Assembly: GCA_029962745.1 (NCBI GenBank)
Contig: CM057157.1
Location: forward strand, 29,889,277-29,953,276
Reading direction: 5' to 3'
DNA from: Echinometra lucunter
Lineage: Eukaryota > Echinodermata > Echinoidea > Camarodonta > Echinometridae
Length of the DNA stretch: 64,000 nucleotides
Translations under genes and position numbers: made by a program
Notes under the pieces: generated by a model
What the model was told of the DNA's origin: nothing
Seen by the model: only the letters and a program-made list of their open reading frames with translations
The model's database searches: none
Part shown: positions 45,043-55,852 of the stretch, in pieces
Position numbering within the stretch: position 1 is the first letter of the stretch
Layout: every line of letters starts with the position of its first letter

Positions 45043-45575
45043 CAAAGAAACCAACACTCTCAAGTCCAGTAGTTTTTAAATCAAAGCTAAGACAGAATGA
45101 AATAAATCAGAGAAAATTTGCAAATGTGCAAAATGTTTAATCATGTGTACAAAACCATTGGCATAAATCCCAGAAAACCAGAAAAGTGGTTATTTTTGGC
45201 TGGCTCGCTTCGCTCGCTCGCAAAATAAAAATTAAAATGTGTGTAAGGGGGTGAGGGTGTGTGTTTATACTTAAGTGTGAGTTCGACAGAAAAAAAAAAT
45301 CGGCAAAAAAGTCGCTCATCCCCCCCCCCCCCCCCCCATCCTCAAAGCGGATTTACGCCGGTGTAAAACACATTGAATGTTGTCCACAAAATGATGTCAT
45401 CAATACCGGTCATGCCTGTGGTAGAGTAGAAAGAAATGTGATACAGAAAATTTCATGTCGCCATAACTTTCTCATTCCATGTCCGATTTCGTTTAAATTT
45501 TCGCTGATCTGTTTTATTCCGTCTTAGCTTTGATTTAAAAACTATACTTGACTTGAGGGTGTTGGCTTCCTTCAA
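45043..45575. mobile_element. TTAA-type palindromic MITE, family A, interrupted
   Basis: CAAAGAAACCAACACTCTCA at the left, GAGGGTGTTGGCTTCCTTCAA at the right (21 bases compared, one end inverted). Inner AATCAAAGCTAAGAC/GTCTTAGCTTTGATT. Terminal TTAA is mutated. A second element lies in the middle. Confidence 0.7.
45152..45366. mobile_element. Poly-G-tipped element nested in the family A MITE
   Basis: ACCATTGGCATAAATCCC at the left, GGATTTACGCCGGTG at the right, with a C(17) run inside. GGCTCGCTTCGCTCGCTCGC and TCGACAGAAAAAAA match 44150-44310 inverted. Confidence 0.65.
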
Positions 45576-46440
45576 CTGGGGAATGTACACTCCTGTTTAT
45601 CTTGATTCTACATTACGGATATTTTCTTTAAACACTTTGAGATCATTTTAAATTAGAAGACTAACAAACAAACAAAATAGAGCGGTCACCTCAGTAATCT
45701 CAAACATTGGCATATATTTGTATATGATCAAATTTAGATTATTATTTGTATACTTAGAGCAATGATATTTTTCAGCATAGATTTCAGAAGACTGTGACAT
45801 CTGTTTATTATCGAATGGTCCTCTTCAATCCATCTGAGGTAAAGTGGGTTTTCCTTCGCATTTTAGGAACGATTAGGCAGCAACTATCAAATTAGGGCTG
45901 AGAACATTGTGTATTTGATACGCAATTTTGATGAGTAACTACTCCTATTCTTTCCGAAATTAATTAAAGTGGGTCAAAAAAGGCCGGAATATTAACACTG
46001 TCAAGAATGCACTGTAATAAACCTATATTACCCCCGAAGCTGCATACAGGCATGACAGGTGTATCAATATTTGTTAAAACTCTCTCTTTACAATTATCGA
46101 AAACAACCTTGGAGTATTATTATCTTTCGATGAAAGATGCATTCAATCCATAACTGGGTTTCCATCATTGATCGTTGAACTGTAATATACAATGATCAAA
46201 ATATTATACTATCTATGTTATCTACTGCGTGACATCAGTTGTCTTTGGATGCGATAAAATGACCAATACATGGTCGAATTCATTCAAATGATATCTGATT
46301 GAACCTTGGCTTCATTGAAATGGTTAACGGATACATCGAATTCAAAGTCAATAACGAAAGACAATCGGTTTTCATTCGGAAATTAAAGGTGAATTAATAC
46401 TCGTTATGAAAATTGGACTGTTCATGTCCTCTTCCGCTTT
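45576..46440. other. Unassigned AT-rich stretch
   Basis: No exon or element recognised. Confidence 0.35.
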
Positions 46441-46760
46441 CTCCCTCATCCTCCCTCTCTCTCTCTCTCTCCCTCTCTAAATTTTATTTCTCTCTCTCTC
46501 TCTAGCTTTTATTTCTCTGTCTCTCTCTATCTCTCTAACTTTTATTTCTATGTCTCTCTCTCTCTCTCACTCTAACTCTTATTTCTATGTCTCTCTCTCT
46601 CTCTCTCACTCTAACTCTTATTTCTATGTCTCTCTCTCTCTCACTCTAACTCTTATTTCTATGTCTCTCTCTCTCTCTCTCACTCTAACGCTTATTTCTA
46701 TGTCGCTCTCTCTCTCTCTGCTGTCTGTCTGTCTGTCTGTCTCTCTCCCTCTCCCTTGCT
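46441..46760. repeat. CT microsatellite with higher-order ~40-base units
   Basis: CACTCTAACTCTTATTTCTATG recurs four times (first 20 bases: CACTCTAACTCTTATTTCTA), separated by CT runs, then CTGT units. Confidence 0.9.
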
Positions 46761-47142
46761 CTCTCTCTTTCTATCTAGCTCTCTTTCAACTTGCACTCAT
46801 TTTGTTTTACCTTACAATCTTCTTCTATCAGTTACCGTCAATTCGGCGTAAATATCTGTGCCAATCTCTTCTATTTGCGTCCCGTCCCTTTAATCAGTGC
46901 TATCATATTATATTGATTTCCTTGTATTTTTTTTTCTCTACTCCCAGTCAAGAAACAAAGCCATGTTTGAAACTCATTCATAATGGTGACAATGACGAAT
47001 GACTCCAGCATCATTGGTATATGTCAGGGGAACCTGTGACAAACATGCGAGGTCTTTGTCCCCTGAGACTAGAGCAATACAGCAAACACATAATGGTCAT
47101 TAACGCCTACGATCACAGACTGGTCAGGAAGTTTTTGAACGT

Positions 47143-47169
47143 CGGGGGGGGGGGGGGGGGGGGGGGGGA
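47143..47169. repeat. Poly-G run
   Basis: G(27). No matching element ends were found around it. Confidence 0.95.
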
Positions 47170-47338
47170 CTACTACTAGAATGATATACACCTGACAGTC
47201 ATAACTGTATTACTGTTACAACAGTAGGTATATAGAGAATCGTGTATACAGAGTGTGAAAATGAATCCCTTGTTCAAATGATAACCGGAAAGAGAATTGT
47301 CAATAGTGAAATATCGATCTACAGAAGTGTTACTTCAC

Positions 47339-47346
47339 ATCTCTCT

Positions 47347-47380
<34 letters not shown>

Positions 47381-47400
47381 TACTCTCTCTCTCTCTCATT
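47339..47400. repeat. CT microsatellite
   Basis: Imperfect CT units. Confidence 0.95.
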
Positions 47401-47617
47401 CTACGCCATCGTTCTGTCTGTCGCTTTCTCTCCCGCACACCATTTTAGATGTTTGCTATTAGTTAATGTTGCCCGCAGATGCAGCTAATAATCGAATGAA
47501 GCAATAAAAACACGAAATATTTAACTCATAAACACTAGTAGATGATGATATAGATACATAAAAATCTGTCACTTTGAATAAAAAGTTTTTAAAATGTTTC
47601 CTTTCTCATAGAAGCTA

Positions 47618-47829
47618 CATGAGCGTCAATCGGGGGGGGGGGGGGGGCAAAACCTTTGTGGTGTATGTCCCCCTTCAAATTTTTAAGCTGAGGACCATTT
47701 ATTATATTTTTTGATTTTGTGGGTTTTTTCAGCAAATTTTTTTTTATGTCCTCCGGAAAATTTTAAGCTGATGAACCTTTTTTTTTTAGAGAAAGTCCTC
47801 CCAAAATATAAAACGGATTGACGCCCTTG
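47618..47829. mobile_element. Poly-G-tipped element, GCGTCAATC ends
   Basis: CATGAGCGTCAATCGGGG and, at the right, GGATTGACGCCC. Interior AAGCTGAGGACC, AATTTTAAGCTGATG and GTCCTCCCAAAATATAAAAC match 21571-21798. Confidence 0.65.
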
Positions 47830-48239
47830 AGAGGCTGCATGCCGTAATATATTCATAGCACGATACGATACTGATGTATGTTACAGACACGACACTATAA
47901 CGAGATAATGATCGATTATGAGTAATAGGAAAGATATCGCTTGTAATTTATCCCCCCACACACCACCATAAAGTCTGTAAAATGAAATAGTGAGATGATA
48001 TGAATTGAAAGGTTATTAATAACACTAACTAGCACTAGCAACAAAGAATACATTAGAATATTAAATATTTTCGCTTGTAAAGGAATTAGTTAAGAAATGT
48101 TATCAATCTTAAGCGACGTAGATTCTGATTTGGTTTGGATAAAGTTTTTCATTTTACCTGACTCCTAAGATGTATACTTATTATTAAACAACCAGAGAAC
48201 AGACAGCTTTCAAGTCCTCTAAAAGTATTGCTAACGCAC

Positions 48240-48312
48240 CGACTTGCATGGTTTCGAACCCGGGTCACCGGACTACGAGACCAGTGCTCTACCAAATGAG
48301 CTATCTCACCTC
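48240..48312 (-). mobile_element. tRNA-like SINE head, minus strand
   Basis: Inverse reads GATAGCTCATTTGGTAGAGC (A box, D arm) and CCGGGTTCGAAACC (B box) at tRNA spacing, with CTGGTCTCGTAGTCCGG between. The acceptor stem does not close, so it is a tRNA-derived element, not a tRNA gene. Confidence 0.5.
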
Positions 48313-48451
48313 GAGGAGATGAGGCGAAAATGTTTATATATATATATATATATATATATAGATATATTTTTTTTTTATATATTGAGAATAATACCCACGT
48401 GTTGGATGATTAATAATGTAGACAGTAATAACCCACTGAGGAAGGCCCGAG

Positions 48452-48951
48452 NNNNNNNNNNNNNNNNNNNNNNNNNNNNNNNNNNNNNNNNNNNNNNNNN
48501 NNNNNNNNNNNNNNNNNNNNNNNNNNNNNNNNNNNNNNNNNNNNNNNNNNNNNNNNNNNNNNNNNNNNNNNNNNNNNNNNNNNNNNNNNNNNNNNNNNNN
48601 NNNNNNNNNNNNNNNNNNNNNNNNNNNNNNNNNNNNNNNNNNNNNNNNNNNNNNNNNNNNNNNNNNNNNNNNNNNNNNNNNNNNNNNNNNNNNNNNNNNN
48701 NNNNNNNNNNNNNNNNNNNNNNNNNNNNNNNNNNNNNNNNNNNNNNNNNNNNNNNNNNNNNNNNNNNNNNNNNNNNNNNNNNNNNNNNNNNNNNNNNNNN
48801 NNNNNNNNNNNNNNNNNNNNNNNNNNNNNNNNNNNNNNNNNNNNNNNNNNNNNNNNNNNNNNNNNNNNNNNNNNNNNNNNNNNNNNNNNNNNNNNNNNNN
48901 NNNNNNNNNNNNNNNNNNNNNNNNNNNNNNNNNNNNNNNNNNNNNNNNNNN
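48452..48951. other. Assembly gap, 500 N
   Basis: Exactly 500 undetermined bases. Frames that run across it have no meaning. Confidence 1.
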
Positions 48952-49028
48952 TTGTACACGCAATCCCCCGCTCTCAAAAAAGTGGAGGGATATATCCCCT
49001 CCCCCATCCCCCCGGGATTTACACCAAT
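48952..49028. mobile_element. Right end of a poly-G-tipped element, cut by the gap
   Basis: TTGTACACGCAATCCCCC, CTCTCAAAAAAGTGGAGGGA and CCGGGATTTACACCAATG match 44615-44694 nearly base for base. Confidence 0.75.
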
Positions 49029-52000
49029 GCGAGGGAGTTTAGGTGTCTTCACAGGATCCGACAAAAGTCCACACTCTTCCTTATTCCCGATCAGTTTGAC
49101 TGATGTACAGTGTGAAAAAACACCACCTTTCGTTCTCACTATTATCCATTGTCAATGTCACTGAAGTATTATACTAAAAAAAATCAAAAGAATCCTAAAA
49201 ATCCACACCTCTGTGCACAATTTGTCTTGTCGGTCATCCTGAGAAGTTGTTCAAAGGAAATAATTTTTACTGCTTCTGGTACGGAAGTTAGTACTGGTAG
49301 TGTCTTCAATCGTTGCTATGACAGTTATAAACAAAGGATGTATTCAGGCTCAAATTAGTTCTGAATGCTTATTTTCACTATGACTTGATTTTCCTGTTTT
49401 TACACGTACAATTCGTGTCGGAATGCACGTAAGCACTCATTGATGATGTTATTGTCAGGGATAAATGACTGTGACGTCACAATATACCACCTGACTGTAC
49501 TCAAGACAAGCCGATAGTCATAACAAATTCTTATCAAGATCGATGATGCAAGGCGTTACCCATCGATCTCTAGTACGTTCTTGTCTGCAAATTGGACACC
49601 TCGGACGTCACGTGACCAGAGTTCTTCACTCTATATTGAATTCATTTTTAACTGCTGTGCAAGGCTTAGTTTGTTAAGGGAAATGGAATTCCGAATATTT
49701 TTTCTTTTTATTTTAGTTGAATTTCCTTTGTTATGGCATGCTAATTATTATTTTGCAATCACAGTACACTATGTAAAATACCTAATTGACATATTCGGTC
49801 ACCTTGAAAACGACTCTATTCGGTCATCTTGTTACCCGAATATGATGGGGCTTGCTGTCCTAAACCATAAAACGTTTCTAAATCCTACGAGGGAGCGAAG
49901 TGAGCAAGCAAAATAAAATACACTTTATCTGTTATTTCGTCATCGGAATGCAATTTCACCTGCATTGTGAGGGGTTTGCTGCCCTTCCTTTTCCCCCTTT
50001 TCCCTTCCCTTTTTTTTTTCTTCTTTTTTCTTTGTCCTTCCTTTTATGCCGACAGAGATGGCGTATATGCCGACGGACATTTTGTGTGGGCTATTCCCCC
50101 CCCCCCCATAGCGACGCCTGTGTTTCTTAACCATGGATTGAATAAAGTAGCAATGTTCATCTTTTATCATAAGCTACCCCATCCTACCCCAACCCCCCCC
50201 CCCCCAAAAAAAAAAAAAAAATGAAATAAGATAGATAAAATTCGACAAGTTAGCTCGGTAAAGGTCGCTGATCTCTTTCTATCTATATAATGTACCAAAA
50301 GAGCAGAAGAAATACAACTATATTTTCTATAATGATCTATGAGGTCATTAATCAAGGCGTAAAAATTGATAATCATCGATACATTGTTGACCCAGATTGA
50401 ATAAATCTTTTACCTTATAACCTTTGTAAACTTTTTATACCTCGTATTACCATGCAAAACGAAATGGATACTGCAATGATATGCATCACATTCTTCAAAC
50501 AGTTGTTAAAAATCATTGGTTAACATAAACCTACCAGCATTTTTTTAATCCCACTATATTTTACATACAATTTTTTTAAAGCAACAGTTGGTAGGTTCAC
50601 ATGTTGGGCAACACAATGATTTTTAAACAATTGTTTTAAGAGTGAGGTATTATGACAGTATCACAAAGATACTGAGCCACGCATATACATAAAAATGGTC
50701 CATTCATAAAATCTCTCGTGCTCCCTTCCAATGTATCCGGTGCTTGTTTATTTCTATTCTAAATGGTTCTTGATGATGTCAGCTCTGTCGTCATCCATCA
50801 ATCCAATACTTGAAATTAAGTTATCAAAACGACATATTTGTTTGCATGCTTTCTAGCTCAAAGTAAGCTTGGAACATATCCATACGGCTAGCCCATTCAT
50901 TCGTAGTATAGTTGTCATATCACAGTCATGGGCTTTCAATCAAAATTGCTCATTTAGTCCAAAAAATCCAAATTGAGTGAAATGAGCTGAATTGAGCTGG
51001 ACCCTGTCAACCGCTATTAATAGAATCTCCATTGATTGCAGGCCAAATGCACGTCGATGAAAAATGATTTCCGGTTATGCTTTGATATAACTATATGAAA
51101 TTTACATTATTTCAAAGTGAATTACTGGATAAAAATGTAAGCATCTCTATTCACTTCAACAGACAACTGTTTACTCATGTTTTTTCTATTCATAAATCTT
51201 TGGGTATTGTATATTGTAAACAAAAGGCATATTGATAACATGGCTATGTATTCTTTAATCAAGTCAGAGTTTTAATGCAATAATAACAAATGAACAAAGA
51301 GGCACTAACTACATATTTCGGAAATGTTATTAACATGACGCATTCTAAACAACTTGCGAAATATCAATGAAGCACTCAGCGTTGCTTATTCGTTAGAGAA
51401 GTGGCACAGAATGATCAAATTGTCAATTTTAAACAACAAAAGATGCATAACAGAAACAAATATATCAAAGAAGGAATACTAGCGTATTGACATAGGATGA
51501 CGACTTTATGATATTGATTTTTGAAATGTTGATGGAAGTGTAAAAGGAGAGTGAAAATAAATTTGTTTTTTTCTTTATGATTTTTATTGGGTGGGTGAAA
51601 ATAAAATTGGCTGAAAGAAGAACGAGTGATATCTATCAAAATAACTCTTCAACACTGACTCCCTCCCTTCATTATTCTTATTCCCCTAACATCCATTATT
51701 TATAATTTACGGTCTCCTCAGACAATTTATAATCTTAATCTATTCCGAAAAGTAGAATAGATGGCGATCACACCTTTTTGCGCGAAAATATTAATGCTCT
51801 GACCTTTGGGGAGAAAAATTCTTTCGACTTAATAAGATAAGGCCAGAAATTTTCAGAGTGTTTATGATAAACAGAATGCTTAATGATCCCATTAATTGAT
51901 CGTCATAGGCAAAAAAAAAAAAAAAAAAATGAAGGGGGAAAACAACTATAGCTCAATAAATACAATCTTTCTGGATATATCTTTCATTACGCATGCACTG

Positions 52001-53160
52001 GAAAGTGAAGTAATATCAGTTCTATATATTTTATATAATTATACCCTATGTGAATATGCCTTTTGGTCAAAATAAAGCACTACAAAAACAATTAAAGCAA
52101 GATAGATTATAAGATCTAATCAAGCAAATCTATTTATCAGGATACAAAGTGAACAAACAATGAAAATGATGTGACAGCTCTCCAAGTCGTTTGTTACTAC
52201 GGCCAACTCCAAAATTATATTAAAAATCATAATCAATCTCTTTTATAGAGAGTTTTAATCGAAAGTTGGAGTCATCCCTAATTCAAGTCTACGAAATTTA
52301 GAATGAATGGCTATGACAAGACCTTTGTTTTCATGCCCCTTGAATTCAAGCTTTAAACTAAGTATTTTACCAAGTCAACCTAATGAAATAATATTATTAT
52401 AAGAAAATAATGTCATCACTTTTTCCTTCAGCTAGACACGTTGGAATAGATATGATGTACGCCTAAAAGTCTCTTCATTCATAGTAAAAATTGCTTGACT
52501 CATAAGAGGGGAAAAAAAGTGTGAATGCTGAAATTCTTCCTAACCCAGTAGGTGGTACAGATAGGATAACATGCAAGTCATCTAGCTTCTGTCATTGAAC
52601 ATCACTATCAAGAACATCTTTATAGTTATTTTCACCGCCTTGCACGGATTTCGGGAATTCTACTAAACTTAGACTGAGATCTTCCCCCGGGAATATATTT
52701 TGGAGAACTCAAGATGCACATGACACTTCATAGTTACGATAGGCATTTGATCTACCGAGATCATTATTCGGAATCCCCATATTTTGTTCAAAATTCGTGG
52801 TACCCCAAGGCGCAGCTCTCTGACCCCTATGTAATGCTCTTCTTGATATTACTCTGGCCTATGATTAATCTGTTTATAGGCAAGGGGTAAGAAGGGAGTT
52901 TTTTGAAATCAGGAATGAGAAACCCCAGTTTCCAACAATTCATTCAACCCGATTGGGCTCCCTCCGACCCCTATCATGAGGTGAGATGCTGTTCTTGGTA
53001 TTGGTTACAAAATGCTCTTTTAGCTGAGAAAGGTGTGTGGAGGTAACCTTTTAAATTCGAATTAAGAATCCCCATTTTTGACATTATACATGGTACTCCG
53101 AGTATGAATAGACTGTGCTTTTATTACATTTAGAGAAAATTATCATATCTCTGGGGAGAA
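49029..53160. other. Long AT-rich stretch without a recognised gene
   Basis: GAGGGAGCGAAGTGAGCAAGC (49890-49910) and poly-C plus GCGACGCC (50098-50118) mark remains of poly-G-tipped elements. A foldback (50498-50640) and an A(20) run (51911) occur. Otherwise nothing is seen. Confidence 0.4.
50498..50640. mobile_element. Small foldback element
   Basis: CAGTTGTTAAAAATCATTGG and AACCTACCA near the left are mirrored by TGGTAGGTT and AATGATTTTTAAACAATTG at the right. Confidence 0.55.
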
Positions 53161-53163
53161 CAC

Positions 53164-53346
53164 CACCCACCCCTCTCTAGATCTCTCTCCCTCTCTCTCT
53201 CTCTCTCTCTTTCTGCCTCTTTCACTCTCTCTCTCTCTCTCTCTTCCCCTTTCTCTTTCTGCCGGTCTCTCTCTCTCCTTCTTTCTCTTTCTAGATCTCT
53301 CTCCCTTCCCCACTCTCTCTCTCTCGCCCTTTCTCCCTCTCTATTG
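53164..53346. repeat. CT-rich microsatellite
   Basis: About 180 bases of imperfect CT/CTTT units. Confidence 0.95.
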
Positions 53347-54005
53347 TATTTTCTTTTGAGAATGAACTTGTCCACCTTCCTAGAAGAGAAAGCTTTCTTG
53401 CATATAGCTTCCCCAAAACATGAAAAATGTGTAGGGAGAAGAGAGATAGATCCTTTCTGTCGAAAAAAAATACCAAAAGCTTTAAAAATCTCAATATGAG
53501 ATGCGATAATATTCTTGATATTGGTACCCGCAAGATCCTCTCTTAGCTGAGAAAGCTGTATGAAGCAATTTTTAAATGAAGATGAGTATTCCCTTTTTTG
53601 TTCCAGATTCGAAGCAATTCATTCGAGAGTGTTTGAATAAAGATAAAAACTCGCCGACTCTTTTCAACGCTGTGAGCGAGGTTTTCGTGGTATTTTACCA
53701 CGAAAGATATTCTAAGCTGAGCGAACGCGCGAAATGAAGACATTCACGATAAAATAATGAGCCGAAAGGGCAAAAACCTTAGTGTAGCGCTTTTCCCAGA
53801 ATCAATTTTTAATCTTTGATGAAATGAATCTTTGAGGGAAAAAAAGATCGCATCCTGTCTATATACCTAATCCATATTTATGATTAACCACCTGCATGTT
53901 GCTTATAAGTTGAGAAAATTCTTTTGGCTTTCTGACACAAAAGACTAGTTCGGAGTCCTGGCTTGTGTATTAAATACGATGAAAAAAATTACTCTGGGTT
54001 TAACC
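53347..54005. other. Unassigned stretch
   Basis: No gene or element recognised. Confidence 0.35.
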
Positions 54006-54330
54006 TAGCAGTGGTCGATCTAGGAAGGGGGGCTGAATCGGCCGCGGCCCAACCCCCCTTTTAGCGAAGCTTTTTTATTTCATTTTTACACCTGAAAAAA
54101 CGGGGACCTTTTTCTTTTGGTTATTTTTTTTCAGCGAATTTTAGGCTAAAAACAGACACCTGAAATAGCCGAAGACCTTCTTTTTTCTTTTTCTTTTCTT
54201 TTCTTTTTTTTTTTTTGTTTTTTTTTTTGTTTTGCTTGTCATCGAAATTTCCGAAAATAGACAACAAAAATAGACAACAAAAGGCCGATCACTCCCACCC
54301 CTTTGAAAAATTCGGGATCCACCGCTTTCC
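54006..54330. mobile_element. Poly-G-tipped-like element with GTGGATC-type ends
   Basis: AGCAGTGGTCGATCTAGG at the left and, inverted from the right, AAAGCGGTGGATCCC. G/C runs are short here. CTGAAATAGCCG and AGACAACAAAA strings and a T-rich core follow. Confidence 0.4.
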
Positions 54331-55140
54331 AAGGCGTTTGACAATTAGGGAAAATTACAAATCCGAGCTGGGGAGGACATTAGCTACCCATCCCCCATTT
54401 AGCTTTAGATCTCCCCCTCCCCCCTCTGTCTCTCTATGTTGTATCTTCTTTTGAGAATTTACTCTGATCCACCTTGCTAGAACCGGAAGCTTTGTAGCGT
54501 AGCTTCACAAACATTTCTCTCGATCCTTTCTGATGTTGAACAGAATATAAGAGATGAAGAAAAAGTAAAAATGCATTCGAATGACTGGAATCTTCGCAGT
54601 CACGTAGTCAGTGGTAGTGTGCTTTTTTTTTTTTCAATTATCTCTTACGAGGAAATGGTGACCGTTTTTTGGCCCAGCCATTGACTGGATGTAATCCATT
54701 CCTCTCCCCAAGATTTGTGTTATTAAATGGAGCATGCGGCTCAAACCCCTTTCACTCTAGATACTAGACCGATAGCTAGTATCGTTATTAGTTTATTTGT
54801 TTGTATGTTTTGCTGTTTCGTTTTGTTTTAGTTTTGTTTGTTTTGTTTGTTTTTGTTTTGTTTTTGTTTTTGTGTTTCTCTTTTTTGTTTTTGCTTGTCT
54901 ATTTCTTTAACCACGTGCATATATGTACGTTTATGTTTGTTTTTTGGGGGGGGGGGAGGGGGGAGGGAGGGGGGAGGTCATTAATTATTCATTCAATTTG
55001 ATTGTACTTTCTATTGTTTTGTGCTTTGTTTTATCATGTATTCAAATTCAAATGTATTTCAGTTCAACATGTTCAATTCGAAGTCAGTATGATTTTCTTT
55101 TATGCACTGATCTGAATGCATACAATAAAGAATAATTTAA
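54331..55140. other. T/G-rich and unassigned DNA
   Basis: TTTTGTTTTG runs (54810-54900), then a G-rich run (54943-54977). No gene. Confidence 0.4.
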
Positions 55141-55149
55141 AACAAAATC

Positions 55150-55215
55150 TCGTGCATGGTGGTGTCGTAGTCGAGTGGTTTAAGGTGACTGACTGGGGAC
55201 GTGAGAATCGGGGAA
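55150..55215 (+). mobile_element. Degenerate tRNA-like SINE head
   Basis: GTCGTAGTCGAGTGGTTTAA resembles a Leu/Ser-type tRNA A box and D arm. ACGTGAGAATC is a decayed B box. No tRNA fold. Confidence 0.3.
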
Positions 55216-55667
55216 GGCATTTCATCTACATTGCTTTTTTTATCGTTGTCTTCATATAGGCATATTGATACCAACGTGTGTATGTGTGTGTTTCTTCTAA
55301 AAAACAGTGTGCGTGTGTGTCATGTGTGTGTGTGTGTGTGTCAGTTGACTACTTATGGGGAAAAACAGCTGGAAATGTATAAGAGAGCCACCAAACTATA
55401 CCAGCAATATACTAGTAATATTTCAATTCAATTCAGTTTTAAAGTAGAAAAAAAAAATATTGACTTCGGATTTTCACAAAGTACATTTTTACAACACATG
55501 AGCATCATCATTACTTTGCATCCAACTTATGGTTACATAATGAATGAGTAATAAAGCAGTGATAGAGAGAATTTACACACGTATGTGAACGGAACCAGTA
55601 CTAGAGTCACAAATCTGACTTCACCGCAGTTCTGAAATATGCTTTGTATTCTTATTTATTTTAATTT

Positions 55668-55852
55668 GCCAGTTAACTAGCGTTTTGGTCATTTCTGACT
55701 ATTTTCTAGTCATTTTTAAAAATACTATTTTCTTGTCCTATTTTGACTAGTAGACAGTTTTGACTAGAATACAGTAAGATAATTGACTAGACTATTAGTT
55801 GCGCCCAGCTGACCCTTATTCTCGTCATTTTGACTGAATCGTTTTTAGAGTG
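55668..55852. mobile_element. CACTCT-ended MITE with GACTAG subrepeats, copy 3, left end lost
   Basis: TTTTCTAGTCATTTTT, AGTTGCGCCCAGCTGACCC and GTTTTTAGAGTG match 18646-18854. The left CACTCT end is absent. Confidence 0.7.

Noticed and set aside
48244..49164. Frames of 209-306 codons across the gap
   Set aside because: Most of the length is N; the ends are SINE and poly-G-tipped element sequence.
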